From Alteromonas sp. RKMC-009 (GTDB lineage Bacteria > Pseudomonadota > Gammaproteobacteria > Enterobacterales > Alteromonadaceae): a DNA stretch of 64,000 nucleotides. Shown piece after piece: positions 25,648 to 35,051 of this stretch. The notes beneath the pieces are model-generated. The model searched no databases. It saw only the letters and a list, made by a program, of their open reading frames with translations, and was not told the DNA's origin. The stretch covers positions 2,480,001 to 2,544,000 of the forward strand of contig NZ_CP031010.1 of NCBI RefSeq assembly GCF_003584565.2, in the 5' to 3' direction. The position numbers were made by a program, and so were the translations under genes. Numbering within the stretch: the stretch's first letter is position 1; each line of letters starts with the position of its first letter.

Positions 25648-25702
25648 TCAAGTGCCAACTTCCCGGCCCCCGTATCGATGATTCGTGTCGTGTCTCTGGT
25701 TA

Positions 25703-25757
25703 GTTATAACAAAGTTGACACTAAAGGAAGGTGGCGTACAATAAAAAATGTTATAAC
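25703..25757 (+). promoter_or_regulatory. mazEF promoter flanked by two identical palindromes
   Basis: The -35 element TTGACA (25715-25720) and the -10 element TACAAT (25737-25742) are 16 bp apart, giving a start near 25749. GTTATAAC occurs at 25703-25710 and again at 25750-25757, with the flanks extending the match to 11 of 12 bases. These palindromes are good candidates for autoregulatory operators of the antitoxin. AGAGGT precedes the mazE start. Confidence 0.7.
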
Positions 25758-25782
25758 AATGTACCTACACTAGAGGTAGAAC

Positions 25783-26037
25783 ATGCGCACTCAAGTTCGA
25801 AAAATTGGTAATAGTTTGGGCAATATAATCCCTGCCGCTTTCATCAAGCAACTCGGCTTAGTCGAAGGGTCTGACATTGAGGTCAAAGCTGATGGAAATA
25901 AAATCATCATAGAACCAATCAAACGTCAGAAAAATCGCTTTCCGTTCAGTGAAAGAGAGCTATTAAATGGTTTGGATGCTCATACTTCTCATGCAGACGA
26001 ACTGGCTTCAGTATCGGGTAAAGAGTTGGGTGAGTAA
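25783..26037 (+). CDS. MazE/PemI-type antitoxin (AbrB fold)
   Basis: An 84-residue protein. The N-terminal swapped-hairpin AbrB/MazE DNA-binding domain reads RKIGNSLGNIIPAAFIKQLGL and then EGSDIEVKADGNKIIIEP. A disordered acidic tail (from about residue 50) would bind and neutralise the toxin. Its stop overlaps the toxin start as TAATG, the usual antitoxin-first arrangement. It probably represses its own promoter at the GTTATAAC repeats. AbrB-like antitoxins of type II modules are well known; this pairing is inferred from gene order. Confidence 0.9.
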   Translation: MRTQVRKIGNSLGNIIPAAFIKQLGLVEGSDIEVKADGNKIIIEPIKRQKNRFPFSERELLNGLDAHTSHADELASVSGKELGE

Positions 26038-26390
26038 TGGCTCAATATGTACCTGAACGCAACGAAATTATTTGGCTGGATTTTGAGCCGGTTAAAGGTA
26101 AAGAAATCGGAAAGTATCGCCCTGCATTAGTCCTATCAAGCAAAGAATACAATCAGCAAACGGGATTGCTGATTTGCTGCCCGGTTAGTACCAGTATTAG
26201 AGGTCAAGCGACCGAAGTTCCGGTAAATAACCTCGATAAACCAAGTGTTGTAGCTTCAAGTTTGATCCAAACTCTTTCGTGGAAAGACCGCAGTGCGAAG
26301 AAAATTACCACTGCTGAACATGGTGTAATGGAAGATGTTTTACTACGGGTTGTTCCGTTGATTGGAGCTGAATCGTTATTCGACGAATAA
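26037..26390 (+). CDS. MazF/PemK-type endoribonuclease toxin
   Basis: A 117-residue PemK-like toxin. Family features are the N-terminal PERNEIIWLDFEPVKGKEIG, the RPALVLSSKEYN strand-loop with its conserved Arg, LLICCPVSTSIRG and the C-terminal ASSLIQTLSWKDRSAKKI. Such toxins cut mRNA at short sequences to stop growth when the antitoxin is degraded. It shares one base with the antitoxin stop. The toxin looks intact, so an intact antitoxin is needed, which fits. It lies at the edge of the accessory region. Confidence 0.9.
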   Translation: MAQYVPERNEIIWLDFEPVKGKEIGKYRPALVLSSKEYNQQTGLLICCPVSTSIRGQATEVPVNNLDKPSVVASSLIQTLSWKDRSAKKITTAEHGVMEDVLLRVVPLIGAESLFDE

Positions 26391-26517
26391 TAATGGCCAT
26401 CTGACTTCTGCCATTTATCCTGTTTAACCGGTGATGATCGTAAAGCCGCTGATGCCTTTGCTGCTTTGCGTTACAAAAGCGATACAGCTAACAAATAATA
26501 AAAGGCACACAACAACA

Positions 26518-28584
26518 ATGAAACTTCGCCACCTCTGTTCTCTTGTCAGTTTACTCAGTTGCAGCGCATTAGCAGCCGGCACCACTGAGTCTGCCAAACC
26601 TGCATTTTCGGATATGGATGTTTTCGAGCTTGAATGGGCTTCTGCACCTGAGATATCGCCTGACGGCAAGCATATCGTTTACCGCCGTAATGGTATGGAT
26701 GTAATGTCCGATGCACGTACCGGTAATCTGTGGATGATGAATGCTGACGGCTCTGAGCACATGAAGCTGACAACGGATGATATCAGTGAAGGTAATGCAG
26801 TATGGTCGCCTGATGGCTCACGGATTGCGTACACCAGAAAAGGTCAAAACGGCGCTGAGATTTTTGTTTATCGCGTCAGGGATGGCAAAGTTGCAAGATT
26901 AACCGAACTTGAGCGTGCCCCGTCCGGTTTAAGCTGGTCTCCGGACGGTAAAACGATTGCGTTTTCGATGCTGGTGCCGTCTGCACCGCCGGTCATGGTT
27001 AAAATGCCGGCCAAACCTGAAGGTGCCAAATGGGCGGCTAATCCGCGTATTACTGACCGTCTGAAGTACGAACAGGACGGTCGGGGTTACATTGAGCCCG
27101 GATTTTCACATTTATTTGTGGTGCCGGCTGATGGTGGCACTCCAAGGCAAATCACCTCCGGCGATTTTCAGCATCGTGGTCAGCCTCAATGGACGCCTGA
27201 TGGTCGGACTCTGGTTTTCTCAGCAAACAGACAACCGGATGCAGAGCATAATTTCCGCAATACCGATATCTATTCTGTAGAAATAGAGAGCGGCACTATA
27301 AAGCAGCTAACCACACAAACCGGTCCAGATCACCACCCTGTCCTTTCGCCTGACGGCAAAAAAATTGCCTGGCTTGGCTATCCTGATAAATTGATGGCTT
27401 ATCAGACAACCCGTTTATACGTAATGGATGTTGACGGTTCTGATAAAAAAGAAATTGATTTAAAGCTGGATCGCTCTGTCAGCAATCCGGTCTGGAATAA
27501 GCAAGGGATCTATTTTCAGTATGATGATCATGGCAACACGAAAATTGCTGTTACCGGATTAAACGGCAAAGTTAAAAAACTGGCTGACAATGTGGGTGGA
27601 ACCACCGTGGCAAGACCATATGGCGGCGGCAGTTTTAGCGTAAATAACAAGGGTGTCATTGCCTATACCCACACTACCCCTTACCGTCCTGCTGATGTTG
27701 CCGTGCTGGCTAAGAACGATGCAAAGCCTGAACTGGTGACCGGATTAAATGAAGATATTCTGGCCTACCGTAATCTGGGCCGCACAGAAACCGTATGGTA
27801 CAAGTCTACCGCCGATGGCCGTGACATTCAGGGATGGGTGACGTTTCCGCCTGACTATGAAGAAGGTAAAACCTATCCGTTGATTGTTGAAAATCACGGT
27901 GGCCCTATCTCAAATTACGGTGATCGTTTTTCTCCGGAAATTCAGCTCTATGCGTCAGCAGGCTACGTCGTGTTTTATCCGAATCCCCGTGGCAGCACCA
28001 GCTATGGTGAAGAGTTCGGAAACCTGCTGTTTAATAACTATCCCGGTGAAGATTATCAGGATGTCATGGACGGCGTTGATGAAATGATTAAGCGCGGTTA
28101 TACCAGTGAAGATCAGTTGTACGTTACCGGAGGCAGTGCCGGTGGCATTATGTCAGCCTGGATGATTGGTAAGAATAACCGCTTTGAAGCTGCTGCAGTC
28201 GTGAAGCCGGTGATGAACTGGATAAGTAAGTTGCTCACGGCAGATAACTATTATGGTTATGCTGATTACCGCTATCCGGGTCAGGTGTGGGAAAATCCCG
28301 AAACTTACTGGAAGTTCTCGCCGGTTTCTCTGGTCGGAAATATTCAGACACCGACGCTGGTAATGGTTGGTGATGCGGATATGCGTACACCGTTGTCTGA
28401 AGCTAAACAGTTATACAGCGCCCTGATTTTACGGAAGATTGATACCGCGCTGGTTGAAATGCCGGGGGCTTATCACTTCATTTCAAACCGTCCGAGTCAG
28501 ATGATCAGTAAAGTAAAACATGTACTGGCCTGGTTCGAAAAATACCCCGCGGAAGCGGAGGCACCTGTTAAGCAGGAAAAATAA
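26518..28584 (+). CDS. S9 family prolyl oligopeptidase (dipeptidyl/acylaminoacyl peptidase type)
   Basis: A 688-residue periplasmic serine peptidase. It has a signal peptide (MKLRHLCSLVSLLSCSALAA), then a WD40-like/TolB-like beta propeller with repeated SPDG motifs (APEISPDGKHIVY, VWSPDGSRIAY, SWSPDGKTIAF, QWTPDGRTLVF). The C-terminal alpha/beta hydrolase has the nucleophile in GGSAGG, the Asp in VGDADMRTP and the His in GAYHFIS. It removes short N-terminal peptides from oligopeptides. The start at 26518 is chosen for its signal peptide and the AAAGG upstream; the frame is open from 26431. Confidence 0.93.
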   Translation: MKLRHLCSLVSLLSCSALAAGTTESAKPAFSDMDVFELEWASAPEISPDGKHIVYRRNGMDVMSDARTGNLWMMNADGSEHMKLTTDDISEGNAVWSPDGSRIAYTRKGQNGAEIFVYRVRDGKVARLTELERAPSGLSWSPDGKTIAFSMLVPSAPPVMVKMPAKPEGAKWAANPRITDRLKYEQDGRGYIEPGFSHLFVVPADGGTPRQITSGDFQHRGQPQWTPDGRTLVFSANRQPDAEHNFRNTDIYSVEIESGTIKQLTTQTGPDHHPVLSPDGKKIAWLGYPDKLMAYQTTRLYVMDVDGSDKKEIDLKLDRSVSNPVWNKQGIYFQYDDHGNTKIAVTGLNGKVKKLADNVGGTTVARPYGGGSFSVNNKGVIAYTHTTPYRPADVAVLAKNDAKPELVTGLNEDILAYRNLGRTETVWYKSTADGRDIQGWVTFPPDYEEGKTYPLIVENHGGPISNYGDRFSPEIQLYASAGYVVFYPNPRGSTSYGEEFGNLLFNNYPGEDYQDVMDGVDEMIKRGYTSEDQLYVTGGSAGGIMSAWMIGKNNRFEAAAVVKPVMNWISKLLTADNYYGYADYRYPGQVWENPETYWKFSPVSLVGNIQTPTLVMVGDADMRTPLSEAKQLYSALILRKIDTALVEMPGAYHFISNRPSQMISKVKHVLAWFEKYPAEAEAPVKQEK

Positions 28585-28604
28585 TCCTAAATTGTTCCAT
28601 TAAC

Positions 28605-28636
28605 AGGCCGTTTGCTTCAGAGGCGCGGCCTTTTTC
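28605..28636 (+). terminator. Terminator after the S9 peptidase gene
   Basis: The stem AGGCCG (28605-28610) and CGGCCT (28626-28631) with a 15-base loop is followed by TTTTTCTT. Confidence 0.7.
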
Positions 28637-28703
28637 TTATTCTGCATTGACTCCCCGCTGACTTCTTCGCATTATAGCCGCCTGATTGTCCATTGATGTT
28701 GCT

Positions 28704-29072
28704 ATGAAAAAGTTTCTTTCTCTGTTAACGCCTGTTTTTTTATTTGCCTGCCAGCCTGAAAATAATATGGCCGGTTTAGACCGCGTTTATGTTACGCCAG
28801 TCACACTGTCCTGTGTGGCGGAAACCATTCAAAGTGAACCTTTTGTATCCGGGTTTAAAGCCACTGATGATGTGTTCCATTTTAATATTGATGGCTACGA
28901 AACCCGTATGCTGAATAAAACGCTGGGCGGCAAAATTTCCGGCTATGCCATGACAATAAATGGCATGCACAAGGGAGACGAACCCAATGCGTTCTATAAA
29001 ATAGTGCGGGAATTTGAAACGCAAATCTATACCCATATTACAGAGCGTTGTTACGGAAAATCAAAGTCGTAA
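28704..29072 (+). CDS. Small predicted lipoprotein of unknown function
   Basis: A 122-residue protein with a short signal peptide and lipobox LFAC (cysteine about residue 15), so it is probably membrane-anchored in the periplasm. The mature part has two further cysteines (TLSCVAE, ERCYGK) that could form a disulfide. I do not recognise a family. The start at 28704 gives the signal peptide; the longer frame from 28686 adds six residues. It is a single gene between two peptidase genes, with no operon link visible. Confidence 0.75.
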   Translation: MKKFLSLLTPVFLFACQPENNMAGLDRVYVTPVTLSCVAETIQSEPFVSGFKATDDVFHFNIDGYETRMLNKTLGGKISGYAMTINGMHKGDEPNAFYKIVREFETQIYTHITERCYGKSKS

Positions 29073-29194
29073 GGTTAGGATAAATATCCTTTTTATAGCC
29101 AAAAACACAGATAATCCGGTCAGGATACCTTTTAACATGGTGTAATTCTGTTCAGAATGGTATTTCACACACGCATTCAACCCGGAATTTCATC

Positions 29195-30709
29195 ATGGAC
29201 AGACCTTTTTCTTTTCTGCGTAAGTCGCTGCTCAGTGCGGCCATTGTCAGTATTTTCTCAGCGCCGGTATCTGCCGGCACCGAAGATGCTGTAAAACACA
29301 TTCTTCCTGAATACCTTAAATACCTGACATTACCCAATGTAGCGAAAGAATCGCCGTCTGATATTAAAGCGGTGGCTGAATGGACCCGCGATACTTACCG
29401 GAAACACGGACTGAATGCCAAGCTTCTTCCTGATGGCCAGACACCTATGGTATATGCCGAATACATGGAAGCAGGTGAAGATGCGCCGGTCGTCCTGTTC
29501 TATGCACATATGGACGGACAGCCGGTAAATCCGGAACAATGGGACCAGGAAAGTCCGTGGCGGCCAGTGCTTAAAACCCTTGAAGGTGACAGCTGGCAAA
29601 GTAAACCTATGACTGCCCTCACCTTCACAACGGATCCTGAGTGGCGTATTTTTGCCCGTTCAGCCTCTGACGATAAAGCGCCCATCATGATGTTGCTGGC
29701 TGCTATTGATACATTGAAAGCGGAAAACAAAAAGCCGGCTGTGAATATCAAAGTGCTGCTTGATTCACATGAAGAAGGCGGGCCTCCTACCCTAATCGAC
29801 GTGATTAACCGCAATAAAAACCAGCTTCAGGCCGATGGAGTCGTTATGCTGGACGGACCGATGCATCCGTCAAACAAACCTACACTGGTTTTTGGTCACC
29901 GTGGTGCATCTATGGTGAGACTGACTGTATTTGGTCCGGCATCCGACAGCCATAGCGGCCATTATGGTAACTACGCTGCCAATCCGGCTTTCCTGCTGGC
30001 TGATTTGCTTGGCAGGATGAAAGATGATGATGGCCGGGTGACGATTCCCGGCTACTATGATGCAGTTAAATTTGATGATGATTATGCCACCGCACTGGAT
30101 GCCGTACCCGCAGATGAAGCGGCTTTAATGAAGCGGTTGGGCATTGCAACAACAGAGAAAGTGGCCGGAAACTACCAGCGGGCAATTAACTACCCGTCTT
30201 TAAATATTAACGGGCTTTCTGCTGCCAGCACGGAAGCGACCCGTACCATTATTCCCGCTACAGCAACGGTGACAATGGATATCCGCACAACAAAAACGGC
30301 GACAGCTGAACGTCAGATAAAACTGGTTAAAGATTTTGTCATTGCACAGGGCTATCATCTGGTTGAAGATGCGCCTACAGCTAAAGAACGGGCGGAATAT
30401 CCCCGTATAGCCCGCTTTATCTCGCATACCGGCACGGCTGCATTGCAAACGCCCCTGGATGAACCATTGGGACAATGGGCATTAACAGCCTTGTCTCATG
30501 TCAGTGATTCTGAACCGGTTATTATTCCCATGATGGGAGGCACTGTACCTACCTCACCGCTGGTATCCGGCTTGCAAAAACCGGTCATTCTGCTTCCCCT
30601 TGTGAATGCAGACAACAACCAGCATGCACCGAATGAAAACCTCAGGCTGGGCAACTTCTTCAGCGGCACCGAAACTCTGTATCAAATGTTCACAACGCCG
30701 TTGACGTAG
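29195..30709 (+). CDS. M20 family metallopeptidase, secreted
   Basis: A 504-residue zinc peptidase with a signal peptide ending near APVSAG. M20 motifs in order: FYAHMDGQPV (metal His, catalytic Asp), RSASDDKAPI (bridging Asp), DSHEEGGPP (catalytic Glu pair), a lid/dimerisation domain (FGHRGASMVRLTVFG, DSHSGHYGN), and a metal His in DNNQHAPNENL. It is likely a carboxypeptidase or dipeptidase in the periplasm. With the S9 peptidase upstream it fits a peptide-scavenging theme. It ends in a terminator shared with the opposing TonB receptor. Confidence 0.92.
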   Translation: MDRPFSFLRKSLLSAAIVSIFSAPVSAGTEDAVKHILPEYLKYLTLPNVAKESPSDIKAVAEWTRDTYRKHGLNAKLLPDGQTPMVYAEYMEAGEDAPVVLFYAHMDGQPVNPEQWDQESPWRPVLKTLEGDSWQSKPMTALTFTTDPEWRIFARSASDDKAPIMMLLAAIDTLKAENKKPAVNIKVLLDSHEEGGPPTLIDVINRNKNQLQADGVVMLDGPMHPSNKPTLVFGHRGASMVRLTVFGPASDSHSGHYGNYAANPAFLLADLLGRMKDDDGRVTIPGYYDAVKFDDDYATALDAVPADEAALMKRLGIATTEKVAGNYQRAINYPSLNINGLSAASTEATRTIIPATATVTMDIRTTKTATAERQIKLVKDFVIAQGYHLVEDAPTAKERAEYPRIARFISHTGTAALQTPLDEPLGQWALTALSHVSDSEPVIIPMMGGTVPTSPLVSGLQKPVILLPLVNADNNQHAPNENLRLGNFFSGTETLYQMFTTPLT

Positions 30710-30725
30710 GATTAACAGATAAAAA

Positions 30726-30747
30726 AAGACCGCCTTCCGGCGGTCTT
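30726..30747. terminator. Bidirectional terminator
   Basis: AAGACCGCC (30726-30734) and GGCGGTCTT (30739-30747) form a perfect 9-bp stem with a TTCC loop between the convergent M20 and TonB receptor genes. The minus strand runs into seven T residues, so it is strongest for the receptor. Confidence 0.9.
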
Positions 30748-30772
30748 ACTTTCTGTCGTTGTTAACGGTAGA

Positions 30773-33757
30773 TCAGAATTGCACGGTGACTGACAATTGC
30801 AGTCTGCGCGGATTGTAATAGTCTCTTGGCTGACCGAACTCCTCAGACGTTACGTACGGGTTATAGTTGTAACCGGTTTGCTTATTAAACACGTTGAACA
30901 GATCTGCACGGAACTTCACGGTATAGTCGCTCACATCCCAGTTTTGTGTATAGTTCATATCCAGCTGCCAGTGGCTTGCACCACGGCGGCTTCCCGCAGG
31001 TTCTGCATAACGGCTGACCCCTGATGTATAACCGTAAGGTGTGCCATCCCATGCTGTCCAGGCTTCACCGGACTGGAAGATAAAGTAAGCACCGATATTG
31101 GCATCCCAGTCAGTGGTGTAATAACCGAACACTTTTACTTTATGGGGTTTGTCGCCTATCAGCTTACCGTAGCGGTTGTCCCATGGCATACGGCCTACAC
31201 CGTCACCGTAGTACGAAGAACCGATGAAGTTGTTCGCATCGTTAGTCGTTGTGGTGCTGTCCTGGTCGAAGTTACCATAGTAATGACTCCAGGTATAAGA
31301 CGCATTCAGGTAAGTACGTTCACCGTACCATTCCGCTTCAGTACTCCATTCCCAGTATTTTGTCTGGCCACCGTCTACTTCAGCTACCACATAAGAAGAG
31401 CCGCCGACTTCTGCACGCAACTCATCCAGATTGTCGATATAAAGCCCTTTCGCGGCGATATCCTCAGGTACCGCGCCACCTTCATATTCACCAAACAGGC
31501 GGGCATTGTTGGGCATGTCTTCCCAGAAATGGCTGCCGTAACGGAAACGTACGTGTGAACGCAACATCAGATTATTGCTCACAGCACGGGTCGTTCCCAC
31601 GGTGTACTCATCAATTCTGCGGGGACGCATGTTATCGGCAAAGAACTTACCGGATGAGCCGGCTTTGTTACCTGATGTCAGATAATCGCCATTTTCATCA
31701 AACTGAACCTCAACCGTTGCACGGGAATTTCTGTCCCAGGACGCGGCACGGGCCAGGGAGCTGGCATTGGGGTTATAACTGGCGTAGTTGGCGAAAACCG
31801 TGCTTTCATCTTCGTACTCCCAGGTTACGCCTAACCGGGGCTGCACCATGTCTTTCCAGTCTACAGTGTACATTTTATAAGGGTTTCCGGGCGCAACTTC
31901 ATATCCGGAAATACTCTCACTGTTTTCAGCCAGGCCCTGTCCGTACAGTACATCTTTTGACACCAGTAAGCCCACGTTATACGTAAAATCACCGTGTTCA
32001 ATGGTATCGTTGATCTCAAAATTGAAGGACTCTGCTGAAGACAGAATTGACGGTGTAACGGAACCATCTACCGCAAGACTCATCTGCTGAACCTGCGCAA
32101 CGTAGTAGGCGCCGGGATACTCGGCATCTATACCGCCAACGTACTCTATGAAACCCCAGCCATTAGATAACCTTGCCAGATCTTCGGAAATTTCTTCCCA
32201 TTTAAAGCCGGCATGAATGGTGTGATAAGTGTTTCCGAACATGCTCTCAGTATCGAAAGCAAGCTCAAAACTTTCACGTTCGAAAGACTGCCGGTTATAC
32301 TGTGAATAGGCACCGACACCGCCGCCACCTGTCATTTCACCATCGTCGCCCACGTAGCCGTATTGTTGCACCAGTGGTAACGCACCAGTATTAAACTGAA
32401 TATCATCAGCAGTCAGGTCGCCAGTCCGGATACTGGGTACGCTGAAATACCCCATTTCATCCAGTGCACTAATATCAATAGAGTCGCCGATAACCGGTGT
32501 AACTCCGGTTAGTTCTGTGTCCGGCGTGTCGATGAAGTCTTCTTTATATTTACCGTATTTAAAGGAAATGCTGGAATCACCAATCAGCCAGGAGCCGTCC
32601 AGCGAGTAGATACTCAGGTTAGAGTCTGAACCCACAGATACGCTGTCTGCTTCGAACTCACCAATTGACGAGCCGGACACGTTCCTTTCAGAATCACGGA
32701 TACTGGCATTTAACAGCACATCCGCGGTAGGTGCCCAGGTGAGCTTACCAAAATATTCATTCCGCTCACTTTTATAATCTTTTGTGGCGCCGTAGGCTGT
32801 TTCTTTGCTGCTGCCGTCGACAACCGGACGGTAAAAAGAACCGTAGAAATATAACTCATCTTCAATCAGCGGTCCGCTCACAGAAGCAACAATCCAGCTG
32901 CTGTCCGTGTCTTCAATAACACCGTCTTTGGGCGTTGCTGAAAACGAAGAAGGCTGAATCCGGTATTCCACACTGCCGTGAAATTCGTTTGTCCCTGATT
33001 TGGATACCGAGTTAACTGCGAAACCGCCTGAACGGTTAAAGCCGACAGCTTTTGCGCCCCCGCGATCTACCGATACGCTGGCAATATCATGGGTTGAAGG
33101 TTCTGACGACAAGTTCCCGAACATGGGCATTGAAAGGTCGACACCATCAAAGCCATAACTGTTATCAACACCGGAGCCACCCGCAGACGGACCGAGGGTA
33201 CCGTTTTCAGAATACTCCACGCCGGGCAGAATTTTCAACATGTCACGGTATGTCTGACCGGTAGGCAGAGACTGAATGACTTCTGCACCAAAGGAGTTGG
33301 TGAGGGATGAATCGCCGGTAGTCACAAAGGGACTGCCGGTAATGGTGATCACCTCTGTGTTGTCCGGCGAATAAACGAAGTTGATTGCTGAAGCCTGCTC
33401 AAGCAAAACCCTGGTGCTGAACTGCCGGGTATCGCCATTGGGAAGCGTAAATGTGACTTCGTACTCTCCCGGTACAAGAAATGGCATCGTAAATGTACCG
33501 TCTTCCCGCGTTGTGGCAGAGCGGTCTTTTGGCATGACGGGGCTGCTGGCTACTACCTGAATACCCGCGACGCTGGTACTGCCGTCGCCGGCGGTCACCT
33601 GCCCCTTAATGCTACCTGTTTGTTGTTGCGCTAAAGCGGGTGAAGATACGGCGGCTACAGCAAGACATAAAGGCGCGGCGAAAGATGCGGTCTTCCATGT
33701 TTGCCGGATTTGTCTGGTGAGATAGCGTGCCGCGAAACGTGCTTTTTCCTTTTTCAT
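30773..33757 (-). CDS. Oar-like TonB-dependent receptor with N-terminal carboxypeptidase-regulatory domain
   Basis: A 994-residue outer-membrane protein. After a signal peptide (cleavage near SSPALAQ) comes a carboxypeptidase-regulatory-like beta-sandwich (GSIKGQVTAGDG ... TREDGTFTMPFLVPGEYEVT). Then there is a TonB-box-like ITITGSP, a plug (LPTGQTYRDMLKILPGVEYS) and a barrel ending LQLSVTVQF. This layout is that of Oar proteins, first described in Myxococcus and common in alteromonads. The ligand is unknown; neighbouring peptidases make peptides a fair guess. Monocistronic, with a terminator after it. Confidence 0.92.
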   Translation of the reverse strand: MKKEKARFAARYLTRQIRQTWKTASFAAPLCLAVAAVSSPALAQQQTGSIKGQVTAGDGSTSVAGIQVVASSPVMPKDRSATTREDGTFTMPFLVPGEYEVTFTLPNGDTRQFSTRVLLEQASAINFVYSPDNTEVITITGSPFVTTGDSSLTNSFGAEVIQSLPTGQTYRDMLKILPGVEYSENGTLGPSAGGSGVDNSYGFDGVDLSMPMFGNLSSEPSTHDIASVSVDRGGAKAVGFNRSGGFAVNSVSKSGTNEFHGSVEYRIQPSSFSATPKDGVIEDTDSSWIVASVSGPLIEDELYFYGSFYRPVVDGSSKETAYGATKDYKSERNEYFGKLTWAPTADVLLNASIRDSERNVSGSSIGEFEADSVSVGSDSNLSIYSLDGSWLIGDSSISFKYGKYKEDFIDTPDTELTGVTPVIGDSIDISALDEMGYFSVPSIRTGDLTADDIQFNTGALPLVQQYGYVGDDGEMTGGGGVGAYSQYNRQSFERESFELAFDTESMFGNTYHTIHAGFKWEEISEDLARLSNGWGFIEYVGGIDAEYPGAYYVAQVQQMSLAVDGSVTPSILSSAESFNFEINDTIEHGDFTYNVGLLVSKDVLYGQGLAENSESISGYEVAPGNPYKMYTVDWKDMVQPRLGVTWEYEDESTVFANYASYNPNASSLARAASWDRNSRATVEVQFDENGDYLTSGNKAGSSGKFFADNMRPRRIDEYTVGTTRAVSNNLMLRSHVRFRYGSHFWEDMPNNARLFGEYEGGAVPEDIAAKGLYIDNLDELRAEVGGSSYVVAEVDGGQTKYWEWSTEAEWYGERTYLNASYTWSHYYGNFDQDSTTTTNDANNFIGSSYYGDGVGRMPWDNRYGKLIGDKPHKVKVFGYYTTDWDANIGAYFIFQSGEAWTAWDGTPYGYTSGVSRYAEPAGSRRGASHWQLDMNYTQNWDVSDYTVKFRADLFNVFNKQTGYNYNPYVTSEEFGQPRDYYNPRRLQLSVTVQF

Positions 33758-34229
33758 AGTGACACCTGTTGTAATGTGTGAATTATTATTACCGGAACGT
33801 TACGTTTTTATTATGACTGAACATTTAACAGACAGGATTGCGCCCAGTCAAGAATACTTTGTTCAGAAATATTTATTATGCAGTAATAATTTATCACGAT
33901 AATTCAAATGTCAGATATGAAACGAAGGGCAAGAAAAATCAGAAGCCGCCGGCATATCCATAGCCAACACGCCATTTTAAGGCTGTTTAAGCATTAAACA
34001 GCGTTTTAGGTAATGAAAGAAGCCGGTCATGAATCATAACCTGAGGTTATAGACTTTAGAATGAAATGAATATCTGTATAAATGGGAAGTACGCTGGTAT
34101 TTTTTTATTCCTTAAGTCCGGCAATATTCATAACGTAATTATTCAAAGAGAATAGCAAATGCAGCAAGAAATCAATCTGTTTTCGTTATCATGCCGTAGC
34201 AAAAGTAACTGCAAACAGGAGCTATTACT
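33758..34229. other. Intergenic region with hairpins and a doubtful micro-ORF
   Basis: This 472-bp region lies between the divergent Oar-like receptor and the 118-residue hypothetical gene, so it must hold both promoters. I see a perfect 9-bp hairpin (GCTGTTTAA at 33982-33990, TTAAACAGC at 33994-34002) followed by GTTTT, and a 6-bp inverted repeat ATAACC/GGTTAT (34036-34050). A 29-codon arginine-rich frame (33908-33997) ends inside the first hairpin but lacks a clear ribosome-binding site. Confidence 0.45.
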
Positions 34230-34586
34230 ATGTCATCGGAAATCAAAGAAAAACACGCTAAGTTGCTTGCTGAAGTCATTACTCAGTCGTCACACTGGAA
34301 GCTTCAACCTGAGAAAAAGTCCCCTTTCCATTCTGCTGAGGAGGCATTCAAGTACATTGAATCCCATAATGAACCGCTCTACGTCGTAGTGCCGGTGAAC
34401 GGTGACGATAATGACGTACTGGTAAAAGTGTCGAGTGAAGAAGACGATGTGGTGTTTGAGACCGTGTCTAATGAAGACAAAAAGCAGGCGAAAGTGCATC
34501 ACTCCCATCTTAAGCTTATTGAAAGCACAGTTACAGAACTGGTTAACAGCCAGTTGGAAGAAGGAAAGAAGGCGGCGTCAATGTGA
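34230..34586 (+). CDS. Conserved-looking hypothetical protein (118 aa)
   Basis: A soluble acidic protein with no signal peptide or membrane segment. The centre is beta-rich (PLYVVVPVNGDDNDVLVKVS, then DDVVFETVSNED), and the C terminus is a predicted helix (LKLIESTVTELVNSQLEEGK). I do not recognise the family. A good ribosome-binding site (AGGAG, 34217-34221) precedes the ATG. It is convergent with the universal stress protein gene, 20 bases apart. No function is proposed. Confidence 0.72.
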   Translation: MSSEIKEKHAKLLAEVITQSSHWKLQPEKKSPFHSAEEAFKYIESHNEPLYVVVPVNGDDNDVLVKVSSEEDDVVFETVSNEDKKQAKVHHSHLKLIESTVTELVNSQLEEGKKAASM

Positions 34587-34606
34587 CACCGCCCGGTGTC
34601 CTGACG

Positions 34607-35029
34607 TTAAACTTTAACAGCCAGCACATCTGTTTTCACGCCGTGCAACACCGCATTCGCGGTGGATCCCAACAGTAACCGCATGCCGCTGCGACCGTGG
34701 GTACCGATGACAATTAAGTCACTTCCCAGTTTCTCCGCTGCGGCATGAATTTCATCGGCTGCAGCCCCTACAACCACATGAGTGTGAGAAACCGGAATGT
34801 TGTGCCGGTGCGCGATCCCTTCAAGTTTCTCTTTTGCCTGCTGGCAGATCTCATCAGAAAAATCACTTTCGAGAAACAGCCCGTAAGGCTCGATACTGGT
34901 TTGGGGATAGACAACATAAAGCAGGTTCAGCTTCACGTTGTTACCCGCCAGTTGCATAGCCCGGTGAACCACGCCTTCATAATCAGAATAAATATCGATA
35001 GCAACAAGTATTGAGTCGTAAGCAGCCAT
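34607..35029 (-). CDS. Universal stress protein, UspA family
   Basis: A 140-residue single-domain UspA protein. It starts AAYDSILVAIDIYSDYEG and ends with the nucleotide-binding motif VIGTHGRSGMRLLLGSTANA followed by VLHGVKTDVLAVKV (G-2x-G-9x-G-S/T). The start at 35029 has GGAGA upstream; the frame is open to 35053. An FNR box lies 50 bases upstream of the start with a TATAGT -10 element at the right distance, so anaerobic or microaerobic induction is likely. Usp proteins are cytosolic and their exact activity is usually unknown. Confidence 0.9.
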   Translation of the reverse strand: MAAYDSILVAIDIYSDYEGVVHRAMQLAGNNVKLNLLYVVYPQTSIEPYGLFLESDFSDEICQQAKEKLEGIAHRHNIPVSHTHVVVGAAADEIHAAAEKLGSDLIVIGTHGRSGMRLLLGSTANAVLHGVKTDVLAVKV

Positions 35030-35051
35030 AAATGTCTCCGGTTTTTCTTTC

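Larger units (their letters stand above)
23820..25782. other. 2-kb region without convincing genes
   Basis: This stretch between the fusion gene and mazE has no frame that I can support as an intact gene. Short frames are broken, and codon use does not look coding. It contains several perfect hairpins, an orphan terminator, a palindrome near 24965, a possible IS30 transposase fragment at 25438-25647 and the mazEF promoter. It reads like decayed accessory DNA, possibly with an unannotated small RNA ending near 24832. Confidence 0.6.

Noticed and set aside
31249..31986. A 245-codon plus-strand frame inside the Oar-like receptor gene
   Set aside because: It lies wholly opposite a well-supported receptor gene and its translation has no protein-like composition.
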